DNA from: Enhydrobacter sp.
GTDB taxonomy: Bacteria; Pseudomonadota; Alphaproteobacteria; Reyranellales; Reyranellaceae
Assembly: GCA_026126105.1 (NCBI GenBank)
Contig: JAHCJV010000025.1
Location: 1-64,000, forward strand
Length of the DNA: 64,000 nt
Direction: 5' to 3'
The position numbers were made by a program, and so were the translations under genes. Within the stretch, counting starts at the first letter, position 1; the number at the start of each line of letters is the position of its first letter. Under the pieces are notes generated by a model. It saw only the letters and a list, made by a program, of their open reading frames with translations, made no database searches and was not told the origin of the DNA. Shown here in pieces: positions 19,438 through 28,700 of the stretch.

Positions 19438-20466
19438 ATGCTCAAGCCCGGCCCACGCAACCTGATCACCGATGTCGACGGTCTGCTGATCGGCAATGCG
19501 GAGGACGAACGTCTGCGCTCAGGGGTCACGATCGTCATCGGCGAGCGGCCGTTCATGGCGTCGGTCGATGTCCGAGGTGGCGCGCCCGGCACGCGCGAGA
19601 CGGACCTGCTCGATCCGTCCTGCCGTGTCGATCGGGTCGATGCGATCTGCCTCTCCGGCGGTTCGGCCTATGGGCTGAGCGCCACCGACGGCGTGATGCG
19701 CTGGCTGCGCGAACGCGGCCGCGGGGTGGCCGTCGGCGGCGTGGTCGTGCCGATCGTGCCCGGCGCGATCCTGTTCGATCTGCTGAACGGCGGCGACAAG
19801 GAATGGGACTGGCCGCCGTACCGCGATCTCGCCTACCGGGCGACAGGCAAGGCGGCGCGCGACTTCGCCCTGGGCAATGCCGGCGCCGGTCTCGGCGCAA
19901 AGGCCGGCAATCTCAAGGGTGGGCTGGGTTCGGCGTCTGCGGTCGATCCGGCGACCGGCCTGCAAGTCGGTGCGCTGGTGGCGGTGAATTCGCGCGGCTA
20001 CACGACCATGGGCGGCATGCCGCAGTTCTGGGCCTGGGCGCTGGAGCAGGATGGCGAGTTCGGTGGACTGCCGCCGCCGAGGCATGGCGTTGCGCTCTCG
20101 GTGGCGCACGATCGCGCCGACCTCACGCACGATCCGGCGGATGCCTCGCGCAGCGATCCGCGCGCCAACACCACGATCGCCGTGGTGGCGACGAATGCCC
20201 GGCTCGACAAGGCATCGGCCGAGCGGCTGGCGATGATGGCGCAGGACGGCCTCGCGCGCGCGATCCGCCCGGTGCACACGCCGCAGGACGGCGACACCGT
20301 GTTCGCGGTCGCAACGGGTACGCACGATCTCGGAGATGATCCGCTGGCGCTGGGCGAACTCGGCACGGTGGCTGCGGATTGCCTCGCGCGCGCCGTGGCA
20401 CGCGGCGTTTACAACGCCGTGACGCTTGGCATGGCGCGCGGCTGGCGGGACATGTTCGGCCGCTGA
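19438..20466 (+). CDS. P1-family peptidase (DmpA/L-aminopeptidase-like)
   Basis: A 342-aa N-terminal-nucleophile hydrolase of family S58/P1. Family segments: NLITDVDGLLIGNAEDERLRSG, DAICLSGGSAYGLSATDGVM, GNAGAGLGAKAGNLKGGLG and ANTTIAVVATNARL. In this family the precursor cleaves itself before a Ser or Thr that becomes the nucleophile; here this is the Thr of ANTT. It starts 2 nt after rlmI. Substrates may be D- or beta-amino-acid peptides; the downstream peptide-type transporter makes a peptide-scavenging link plausible. Confidence 0.9.
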   Translation: MLKPGPRNLITDVDGLLIGNAEDERLRSGVTIVIGERPFMASVDVRGGAPGTRETDLLDPSCRVDRVDAICLSGGSAYGLSATDGVMRWLRERGRGVAVGGVVVPIVPGAILFDLLNGGDKEWDWPPYRDLAYRATGKAARDFALGNAGAGLGAKAGNLKGGLGSASAVDPATGLQVGALVAVNSRGYTTMGGMPQFWAWALEQDGEFGGLPPPRHGVALSVAHDRADLTHDPADASRSDPRANTTIAVVATNARLDKASAERLAMMAQDGLARAIRPVHTPQDGDTVFAVATGTHDLGDDPLALGELGTVAADCLARAVARGVYNAVTLGMARGWRDMFGR

Positions 20467-20495
20467 TAGACTGCTGCCAACAGGAGGAGGATCTC

Positions 20496-21995
20496 GTGCA
20501 GAGTATTCCACGCCGCACCTTCATCGGCGCCGCGGCAGCGTTCGCGGTGTTTCCGGCATTCGGTCCCGACGCGTGGGCGCAGGCCAGAGACAGGCTCGTG
20601 CTCGGCATGTCGCTCGAGCCGCCGGTGCTCGATCCCAACAAGAACGCGGCCGCCGCGATCCGCGAGATCACCTACCAGAATATCTTCGAGAGCCTCGCGC
20701 GCATCGATCGCACCGGGGCGATCGTCCCCGGTCTAGCCGAGAGCTGGACCATCTCGCCCGATGGCTTGGTCTATACGTTCAAGCTACGGCAGGGCGTGAA
20801 ATTCCACGACGGCGAAACGCTCGACGCCTCGGTCGTGAAGTTCGCGATCGATCGGCTGTTCGCCGCCGATTCCACCGTGCCGGCAAAGTCACTCTACACC
20901 GACATCGCGTCGGTCGACACGGTCGATCCGTCGACGGTAAAGATCACGCTGAAGACGCCCAACTCCTACCTGCTCTACAACATCGCCTTGTGCGACGCTG
21001 CAATCCAACATCCCAAGTCGGCGTCGACCAACGACAAGCATCCGATCGGGACCGGCGCCTTCCTGTTCAAGGAGCGGAAGGAGGGCGATTCGATTACCTT
21101 GGTGAAGGCGCCAACCTATCGCGACGCCGCATCGATCAAGCTTAACACCGTCATCTTCAAGGTGGTGAAGGACCCGTCGGCGCAAGTGAGCGCGCTGCTC
21201 GCCGGCGACGTTGATACGTTCCCGGGGTTCCAGGCGCCCGAGCTGGTCGAGCGCCTCAAGAAGGACCCGCGCTTCGCGGTTGTCGTCGGCACGACCGGGG
21301 GCGAGGTGATCCTGGCGACCAACAATGGGAAGAAACCATTCGACAATCTCAAGGTGCGCCAGGCGATGGCGCACGCGATCAACCGCGCCGAGCTGATTGA
21401 CGCCGAGTCGGGGTTCGGAATCCCAATCGGCAGCCATTTCGCGCCGCACAGCAAGGCCTATATCGACCTGACCCAGACCTATCCGCTGGATATTGCCAAG
21501 GGCAAGGCGCTGCTTGCCGAGGCGGGTTATCCGAATGGCTTCGAGGCCAGCCTCAAGCTGCCGCCCGTCGGCTATGCCCAGCGCGCGGGCGAAGTGCTGG
21601 CGAACCAGCTCGGCAAGATCGGCATCAAGGTCGCGATCACCCAGCTGCAGTGGCCGCAGTGGCTCTCCGAGGTGTTCAAGGAGCGCAACTACGACCTCAC
21701 GATCGTGGCCCATACCGAAGCCAACGACATCGATCGCTATGCGCGCGATGGCTACTACTGGAACTACAATTCGCCGGAGTTCAAGGCCAAGTGGCGCGAG
21801 GTCGTGGCCGCCACCGACTTCGCCAGGCGCGACGAGCTCCTGAAGGACTGCCAGCGGATCATCGCGCGCGATGCGGTGAACGGTTACCTCTACCAGCTCG
21901 CCAAGATCGGCGTCTGGAAGAAGGAGCTGGTCGGCATGTGGGAGAACTCGCCGACGACGGCGACCGACCTGACGGGGGTGTCCTGGAAGGGCTGA
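20496..21995 (+). CDS. Peptide/nickel-type ABC transporter substrate-binding protein
   Basis: A 499-aa SBP_bac_5 protein. The N-terminus PRRTFIGAAAAFAVFPAF is a Tat signal. The mature part has LEPPVLDPNKNAA, FESLARIDRTGAIVPGLAESW, FKLRQGVKFHDGE and VRQAMAHAINRAELID, typical of DppA/NikA relatives. GTG 20496 follows GGAGGAGG. Permease genes follow after 19 nt. The ligand may be di- or oligopeptides, glutathione or opines; the closeness of ggt and a P1 peptidase suggests peptides. Confidence 0.92.
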   Translation: MQSIPRRTFIGAAAAFAVFPAFGPDAWAQARDRLVLGMSLEPPVLDPNKNAAAAIREITYQNIFESLARIDRTGAIVPGLAESWTISPDGLVYTFKLRQGVKFHDGETLDASVVKFAIDRLFAADSTVPAKSLYTDIASVDTVDPSTVKITLKTPNSYLLYNIALCDAAIQHPKSASTNDKHPIGTGAFLFKERKEGDSITLVKAPTYRDAASIKLNTVIFKVVKDPSAQVSALLAGDVDTFPGFQAPELVERLKKDPRFAVVVGTTGGEVILATNNGKKPFDNLKVRQAMAHAINRAELIDAESGFGIPIGSHFAPHSKAYIDLTQTYPLDIAKGKALLAEAGYPNGFEASLKLPPVGYAQRAGEVLANQLGKIGIKVAITQLQWPQWLSEVFKERNYDLTIVAHTEANDIDRYARDGYYWNYNSPEFKAKWREVVAATDFARRDELLKDCQRIIARDAVNGYLYQLAKIGVWKKELVGMWENSPTTATDLTGVSWKG

Positions 21996-22014
21996 GCGGG
22001 CAACCCGACGCCCC

Positions 22015-22962
22015 ATGCTCGAATTCCTCTCCCGCCGCTTCGCCGCCGCTCTCGTCACGCTCGTCCTAGCGACTGTCGTCGTCTTCGCCGTCGTCGAGGT
22101 GCTGCCGGGCGATCCGGCATTGGTCATGCTGGGCATCGACGCGCGGCCCGACACGCTTGCCGCGTTGCGCGCGAAGCATGGCTTCGACCAGCCGGTGCTC
22201 CTCCGCTACCTGCGCTGGATCGGCGGGCTGCTGAGCTTCGACCTTGGCAACAGCCACGCCTACGGTACCCCGGTCGCCAAGCTGATTGGCGATCGGCTCG
22301 CCGTCACCTTGCCGCTCGGCGTGTTGGCATTGAGCTGGGCATTGCTTGTCGCCATTCCGCTCGGCGTGTTTGCCGCCTGGAAGCATGGCACCGCAGGCGA
22401 CTGGGGTGTGATGGGCTTCACCCAGATCGGCATTTCGATTCCCAATTTCTGGTTCGGAATCGTCCTCGTACTGGTCTTCGCCGTGACCTGGCAGGTATTT
22501 CCCTCCGGAGGTTTCCCGGGTTGGCGGCAGGACCTGCCCGGATCGATCAAGGCGCTGATCCTGCCGGCCCTGTCGCTGTCGCTTGGCGAGATCGCGATCC
22601 TCACGCGGGTCACACGTTCGGCCATGCTCGACACCTTGCGCGAGGATTACATTCGCACCGCCAAGGCCAAGGGCGCGCCCGAGCACATCGTGCTGTTCCA
22701 CCATGCTTTGCGCAACGCCATGATCCCGGTGACGACCGTGGCCGGCCTGATCGCAGGCTTTCTCGTCGCGGGCGCGGTGATCATCGAAAGTGTCTTCCGA
22801 CTGCCGGGCGTCGGCCAACTGGTCTACGACTCGATCAACAATCGCGACCTGATCGTGATCAAGAATGTAGTGATCCTGTTCACCATCCTGGTGCTGGCCG
22901 TGAACCTGCTGGTCGACCTCACCTATGCGCTACTCGATCCGCGACCGCGAGTCGCGACATGA
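22015..22962 (+). CDS. ABC transporter permease, DppB-like
   Basis: A 315-aa inner-membrane permease with six TM helices. The first helix and periplasmic loop (LVTLVLATVVVFAVVEVLPGDPA) are typical for DppB/GsiC. The EAA-like coupling motif is DYIRTAKAKGAPEHIVLFHHALRNAMIPV. The last codons overlap the second permease (ATGA), so both are translated together. Confidence 0.94.
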   Translation: MLEFLSRRFAAALVTLVLATVVVFAVVEVLPGDPALVMLGIDARPDTLAALRAKHGFDQPVLLRYLRWIGGLLSFDLGNSHAYGTPVAKLIGDRLAVTLPLGVLALSWALLVAIPLGVFAAWKHGTAGDWGVMGFTQIGISIPNFWFGIVLVLVFAVTWQVFPSGGFPGWRQDLPGSIKALILPALSLSLGEIAILTRVTRSAMLDTLREDYIRTAKAKGAPEHIVLFHHALRNAMIPVTTVAGLIAGFLVAGAVIIESVFRLPGVGQLVYDSINNRDLIVIKNVVILFTILVLAVNLLVDLTYALLDPRPRVAT

Positions 22963-23801
22963 CCGCCTTCCTTATTCGGGCGCGTCGCCATGTCGGATTC
23001 CTGCTGGGCACCGCTCTGCTCGTGTTGTTCGTCGGCACAGCGGTCGTCTCGCTTTTTTGGACGCCGTTTCCGGTCGACGAGCTTCGGATGCGCTTCAAGT
23101 TGCTTCCATCGTCGCCCCACAATCTTCTCGGGACGGACCATCTTGGCCGCGATGTGCTGTCGCGAATCATGGTTGGTGCGCAAACCTCGATAACGGTCGG
23201 GCTGATCTCGGTGGCGCTCGGCATGTCGTTTGGTGTTGCGCTGGGGGCCTGGGCTGCGGCGCGGGGTGGGTGGGTGGACGAGGCACTGTCGCGCACGTCG
23301 GATCTGATTTTCGCCTTTCCCGCCGTGCTGATCGCCATCCTGATCACCTCAGTGCTCGGCGCAAGCGCGCGCAATGCGATCCTCGCGATCGCCATCTTCA
23401 ACATTCCAGTTTTTGCACGGGTGACGCGCGGAGCGGCGCTGGCGATGTGGAGCCGTGACTTCGTACGCGCCGCTTCGGCGCTGGGGCAGGGACCATTCGG
23501 GATCACCTGGCACCATGTCCTGCCCAACATCGCCAGCGTGCTGATCGTCCAGGCGACGATCCAGTTCGCCGTCGCGATATTGGCCGAGGCGGGCCTTTCC
23601 TACCTCGGTCTAGGCGCGCAGCCGCCTGTTCCTTCGTGGGGGCGCATGCTGCGCGACGCGCAGACCTACATTTTTCAAGCCCCTGGATTGGCGCTTTGGC
23701 CCGGCTTGGCTGTGGCGATGGCGGTCCTGGGGCTCAACATGCTGGGCGACGGCCTGCGCGATTTGCTCGACCCCCGCCTGCGACTATTACGTGTCGGCTG
23801 A
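22959..23801 (+). CDS. ABC transporter permease, DppC-like
   Basis: A 280-aa partner permease. Signatures: HLLGTDHLGRDV-type segment (LLGTDHLGRDVLSRIMVGAQ) and coupling motif DFVRAASALGQGPFGITWHHVLPN, then ILAEAGLSYLGLGAQPPVPSWG. ATG 22959 overlaps the previous stop. The usual ATPase genes (dppD, dppF) do not follow; the next gene is tamA, 69 nt on. The transporter must borrow ATPases encoded elsewhere, or those genes were lost. Confidence 0.94.
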   Translation: MTAFLIRARRHVGFLLGTALLVLFVGTAVVSLFWTPFPVDELRMRFKLLPSSPHNLLGTDHLGRDVLSRIMVGAQTSITVGLISVALGMSFGVALGAWAAARGGWVDEALSRTSDLIFAFPAVLIAILITSVLGASARNAILAIAIFNIPVFARVTRGAALAMWSRDFVRAASALGQGPFGITWHHVLPNIASVLIVQATIQFAVAILAEAGLSYLGLGAQPPVPSWGRMLRDAQTYIFQAPGLALWPGLAVAMAVLGLNMLGDGLRDLLDPRLRLLRVG

Positions 23802-23870
23802 CGCATCCCCCTGCCCATTCGGGCGTTGATTCTGCACATTGTTGTCATGCTCGTTGGCCTAGTGTCCCAG

Positions 23871-25706
23871 ATGAAGTGGCTCCGCCGTCTGCTCGCCGCA
23901 ACGGTGGTGGTTGTTCTGTGCATTGCAGTCGCGCAGGCACGGACAGGCGAAGTCGCCCTCACGGTCACCGGAGACGAGGGAATGGCGGAGGATCTGAAAA
24001 GCCTCACCGAGCAGTTGGACAAGGACCAACCTCTAAACGGCGACAGCCTGGCCTTGCTGCAGGGCGCACAATTGCGCCGGCAGCGCATCGCGACGGCTCT
24101 GCGCTCGCGCGGCTATTACGACGCGCGCATCGTCGCGACCGTAGGCAATCAGCCGGTCGAGGAGGCCAGCGCTCTCGATGCCATCGAGCAGACTCCAGAA
24201 ACCGACAAGACGCGCTTCGTCTTCGATGTCGCGACGGGCCCGCTCTATCGCGTCGTCGATCTGGCGATCAAAGGCCCGCCCGAAGTCGTGGGCTATCCAG
24301 GCCTCGACCGGAGCAAGCTGAGCCTGGGACCCGGCAAGCCTGCCGACGCGACCCTGATCCTCGCGACCGAGGGCGAAATACTGAACCAGGTCAAGGACCA
24401 CGGCTACGCTCTGGCAGATGCCCGGCGAGAGGTGCTTATCGACCACGCGACCCACGAGGCCCACGTCACCTTCGTCGTCGAACCGGGCCCGATTGCTCGC
24501 ATGGGACCGGTTCGGTTCTCCGGCACGGAGAAGGTCGATACCAACTACCTGCAGATGCGTGTTCCCTACGAGGAGGGCGATCTCTATTCCCAGGCCAAGG
24601 TGACTGCCCTGCGCGACCGCCTCACCTCCTTGGGCGTATTTAATGCCGTGCGCATCAAGCCGGCCACGGCGCTCGACGCGAACGGCGAGTTGCCGATCGA
24701 CGTGGAACTCACCGATCGGCCAGCCCGCACGATCGGCTTCGGGCTCAGCTACGAGACCATCCGCGGCTTCGCAGTGAACGGTTTCTGGACGCACCGCAAC
24801 CTGTTCGGCCAGGCCGAGAGCCTCAGGCTTTCGGCGGAAGTCAACAACATCGGCGAAGGTAACGTTCTCCAGGACTTCGGCTACGGGTTCAAGATCGACT
24901 TCCGCAAGCCCGACTGGTGGTTGAAGCAGCAGGATGCCACTGCAAATGCTGCAGCCGTGAACGAGATCTTCGAGGCCTACAGCCGAAAGGCGGTCACGCT
25001 GACGCTCGGGCTCGATCGGATCTTCAATGAGCACTGGCGGGGCAAGGTGGGAGTGAGCGGCGAGATCTCGCAAGTCACACGATACGGCATCACCGGTCAT
25101 TACAAGCTGATCGGGGTTCCGATGCAGGTCATCTGGAACCGCGCCAATAGCGACGTGGACCCGACCCAGGGCTTTCGTTTCATCTTCGACGCCACCCCCT
25201 ATGCCGATCTTGTCTATGCCGATCCTTTTGCAATCCTTCGGCTGACCGGAACGGCCTATCTCAACGTGAGCGGCGACGGCCGTTCGGTGGTGGCGGGGCG
25301 GGCTTCGTTCGGTACCATGCCGGGCGGAACAGCCGCGAATATTCCGTTCGACAAGCTGTTCTACGCCGGCGGCGGCGGTTCGGTGCGCGGGTTCGCCTAT
25401 CAGACCGCGGGGCCGCGCGATGCGTGGAACAATCCTTTGGGCGGAGCGAGCGTGGTCGAAGGCAGCATCGAATTCCGCCAGCGCATCGGCAAGTCGTTCG
25501 GTGCCGTGGCTTTCGTCGACGCGGGCAGCGCCTATACCCCCACACTGCCGGATTTCTCGCAACTGGCGCCGCGCGTCGGGACGGGTGTCGGCGTCCGCTA
25601 TTACACCGACTTCGGGCCGGCGCGTCTCGACGTGGGATTCCCCATCAACAAGCGTGAAGGCGACGCGCCGTTCGGCCTTTACGTCAGCATCGGGCAGGCC
25701 TTCTGA
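23871..25706 (+). CDS. tamA: Outer-membrane TamA-like protein (Omp85 family)
   Basis: TamA is the Omp85-type barrel of the TAM complex, which helps insert autotransporters and other outer-membrane proteins. The 611-aa protein has a signal peptide (MKWLRRLLAATVVVVLCIAVAQA), three POTRA-like repeats to about residue 280 (e.g. GPVRFSGTEKVDTNYLQMRVPYEEGDLY) and a C-terminal barrel whose L6 motif VRGF is seen in GGGGSVRGFAYQ, ending in Phe (YVSIGQAF). In-frame ATG 23847 and TTG 23826 are alternatives; ATG 23871 gives the best signal peptide. tamB overlaps its stop. Confidence 0.92.
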   Translation: MKWLRRLLAATVVVVLCIAVAQARTGEVALTVTGDEGMAEDLKSLTEQLDKDQPLNGDSLALLQGAQLRRQRIATALRSRGYYDARIVATVGNQPVEEASALDAIEQTPETDKTRFVFDVATGPLYRVVDLAIKGPPEVVGYPGLDRSKLSLGPGKPADATLILATEGEILNQVKDHGYALADARREVLIDHATHEAHVTFVVEPGPIARMGPVRFSGTEKVDTNYLQMRVPYEEGDLYSQAKVTALRDRLTSLGVFNAVRIKPATALDANGELPIDVELTDRPARTIGFGLSYETIRGFAVNGFWTHRNLFGQAESLRLSAEVNNIGEGNVLQDFGYGFKIDFRKPDWWLKQQDATANAAAVNEIFEAYSRKAVTLTLGLDRIFNEHWRGKVGVSGEISQVTRYGITGHYKLIGVPMQVIWNRANSDVDPTQGFRFIFDATPYADLVYADPFAILRLTGTAYLNVSGDGRSVVAGRASFGTMPGGTAANIPFDKLFYAGGGGSVRGFAYQTAGPRDAWNNPLGGASVVEGSIEFRQRIGKSFGAVAFVDAGSAYTPTLPDFSQLAPRVGTGVGVRYYTDFGPARLDVGFPINKREGDAPFGLYVSIGQAF

Positions 25707-28700
25707 TGCGGTGGGGACGTATCCTTGGTTGGACGTTGGGAGGCACGGTATTGGCGGGAGCCACTCTTTTTGGTTCGCTGCAGACCGCGCCAGTCCAGCA
25801 GATGGTGGCTGATTTCGTCTCGTCGGACACGTTGCAAATCACAGGCGTGAGCGGCTTCGTGCCGACCGATCTTCGCGTCGCGAGGATCGAGCTGCGCGAC
25901 AAGGAAGGGCCGTGGCTCACGGTGAACGACGCGCGGGTGCGCTGGTCTTTCACCTCGCTGTTCACCGGCAGGGTTGCCGTCGAGCAGGTAGAAGCATCAA
26001 AGATCGACGTGTTGCGGCCACCGCTGCCTGGCGAGCAGCCGCCGGCAGAGTCATCGAGCGGCGGCTTCAAGCTGCCAGTCGGTGTCGACGTGCGCTCGCT
26101 ATCGGTGCCTGACCTGCATGTCGCTGCAACGCTGGGCGGTGTCGATTCTCGCTGGACAGTGGCGGGCAGCGGCCTGGTGACGGCCGATGGCACGCCGAGT
26201 CGCGTCAAGCTGGATATGACCCGCACCGACGGACCGGTCGCCCGCCTCGCGGCGGATGTCGGTTTCAGTCTCGATACATTCTCCGTCGACGGTCAGATTA
26301 CAGCAGAAGAGTCCACCAAAGGCGGCGTCGTCGCGGCAATGATCGGCCGCCCCGACCTCGATGGTATGGCGCTGAAGCTTGTCGCCAAGGGGGACAGGTC
26401 GAACGGCCAGGCCGACCTTACCGCAGCGGCCGGAGACGCGGTCTCTTCCAACGGCAGCGTCCGCTGGGAGCGTGAAGGCAACGCTACGGTGATCTCCCTG
26501 CAGCTGAGCGCAGTTGGACCCGGGCTGCCGGACAGCCCTCTAGCTCGCATGCTGCGCAATCCTGCGACCTTGAACGGCGAGGCCACATTCGACGATGCCG
26601 GTGTGCTGCTGGTCAAGAGGGCGGCTCTCAAGCTCGGACCCGCTCAACTCGATGCGACGGCGCGATACGACATGGCTGCCGACAGGCTCGAGGCGGCGGT
26701 CAGTCTCCAGGCTTCCGAGGCGGGGCCGCTGAGCGACCTCGCAGGGGGAGCGAAGTGGCGCAACCTGACGCTCGACGTGCAGGCCACGGCGTCGGACCTG
26801 GCCACCAAGCCGCAAGCGAGCGCCATCGTCAAAGGCTCGGCTGACGACGTGGCGCTGCCCATGTTGGGGGAGCGGGCACCGCCGCCAGGCCATGTCGAGC
26901 TCGCAGCCAAGATCGGCCTCGCTGCCAACGGCCGGCTGATTATCGAGAGTTTCGATGCGACGACGCCGGTTGCCGCATTGAAGGGCAGCGGCGGCTACAT
27001 GCCTGCGACGCAGGCGGCAGAGGGCAAGGTCGTCATCGATCTCGCCAAGCTCGATGCGTTGTCGGTGCTCACCGGCGTGAAGCTCGCGGGAAAAGGCCAT
27101 CTCGAGCTGGACGCGCGCAGCAACAAGGACGGCCAGAAGGTCGATTGGCAAGGCCAGCTCGAAGATTTGGCGCTGGAGGGCATGCCACCAGGCCTGGCGC
27201 GTGAGACGATCAAGTTGAGCGGCAGTGCCGGCCTGCAGGGAAATGAAGCCTGGCACCTCGACAAGGTCGCGCTGTCGAGTCCGGGTTTCACCTTCGAGAT
27301 GTCGGGAAGCGGACGGCAGCGAACGGGTCAGATCGACATGACGCTGGCGTTGCCTCGGCTCGGCTTGCTGCAGGGGGATATCGCCGGCGCCGCTTCGGCA
27401 AAGGGCAAGGTGCTACTCACGCCGACCGGCGGCGGCCTGCAGTTCACCGTCGACCTCACCGGCCTCAGCAGGGGCGAGATCTCGTCGCAGCAGCTGGCGC
27501 TTGTGCTTGATGCCACTCTCGAGGGCGAGGCGGTGCGCGGCCGGCTCAAGGTCGATGGCGATCTCGCCAACCAGCCTTTGAAACTCGATGGACGGTTCGA
27601 GCGCAGCGCCGAAGGCGGTATCCTGGTGCCGACTTTTCAGGGTGGTTGGGCCAGCGCATCGGTGGACGTTACTGGGCTCACCGTGACCCCCAAAGGGGCT
27701 ACGGGGGAGGGCCATCTCAATATGACGCGGCTCGAAGATCTCGCGCCGCTGATCGGCACCCCGCTTGCGGGCGCCATCGACCTCGAGATTGCGACCGAGC
27801 CGGACCCGGCCGGCAAGGTGAAGATCGCATTGCGCGGCGAACGGATCCGCAGCGGCACCACCGGCGTCGGCTCGCTACAGCTCGACGCCACGATAACCGA
27901 TCCGATGGGCGCGGCCGTGGCAGATGCCAAGATCAAGGCCGAGCGGCTGAGCGGTGTAGCCGACATCAACCGCGCCGATGCGACCATCAAGGGCGATCTC
28001 AAGGCCTTCGACGTGACCTTGGCGGTCGCCGGACCGGTCACCAACGCGAGCCTTGCCGCAAAGATCGAGCCGATTCAGGAAGAGATCCGCGTCGCACTGC
28101 AGCGCTTCGAGGGCCGGTACAGGAGTATCCCGGTGGCACTAAACGCCCCGACGCGCCTCCAGGTCGCCGGACAGAGAGTGACGGTCGACCCTACCGCCCT
28201 TCGTCTCGGTGGCGGCAGGCTGACGGTCGCCGGCGTAGTGGACCCTGCCGCCGGCGACCTGTCGGTCGACATCACCGGCCTGCCGCTCGCCCTCGTCGAT
28301 GCCTTTGCACCGGATACAGGCCTCGAAGGTACCTTGCAGGCCAAGGCACGAGTGACTGGCGCGCTCGCCAACCCCAAGGTGCAGGCGACCTATTCTGCAA
28401 GCGGCGTGCGCATCAAGCGTCCGGAGACAGCCTTGCTTCCCGCGATCGCCATTCAGGGCAGCGCGTCGCTGGCCGATCAACAGGCCGCGCTGGATGCACG
28501 CGTGACCGCCGGCCGCGGCGCCAGCCTCGCCGTCAAAGGCAAGGGGGCGCTCTCGCAAGGGACCGCCAATGTACAGATCTCCGGCACTGCCGAGCTTGCA
28601 CCGTTCTCGCCCGCACTCGGCCTCGCGGTGCGCAACGTAACCGGCACGCTACGCCCCGACCTCTCGTTGAACATCGCCAATGGCTCGGTGATGGGCAGCG

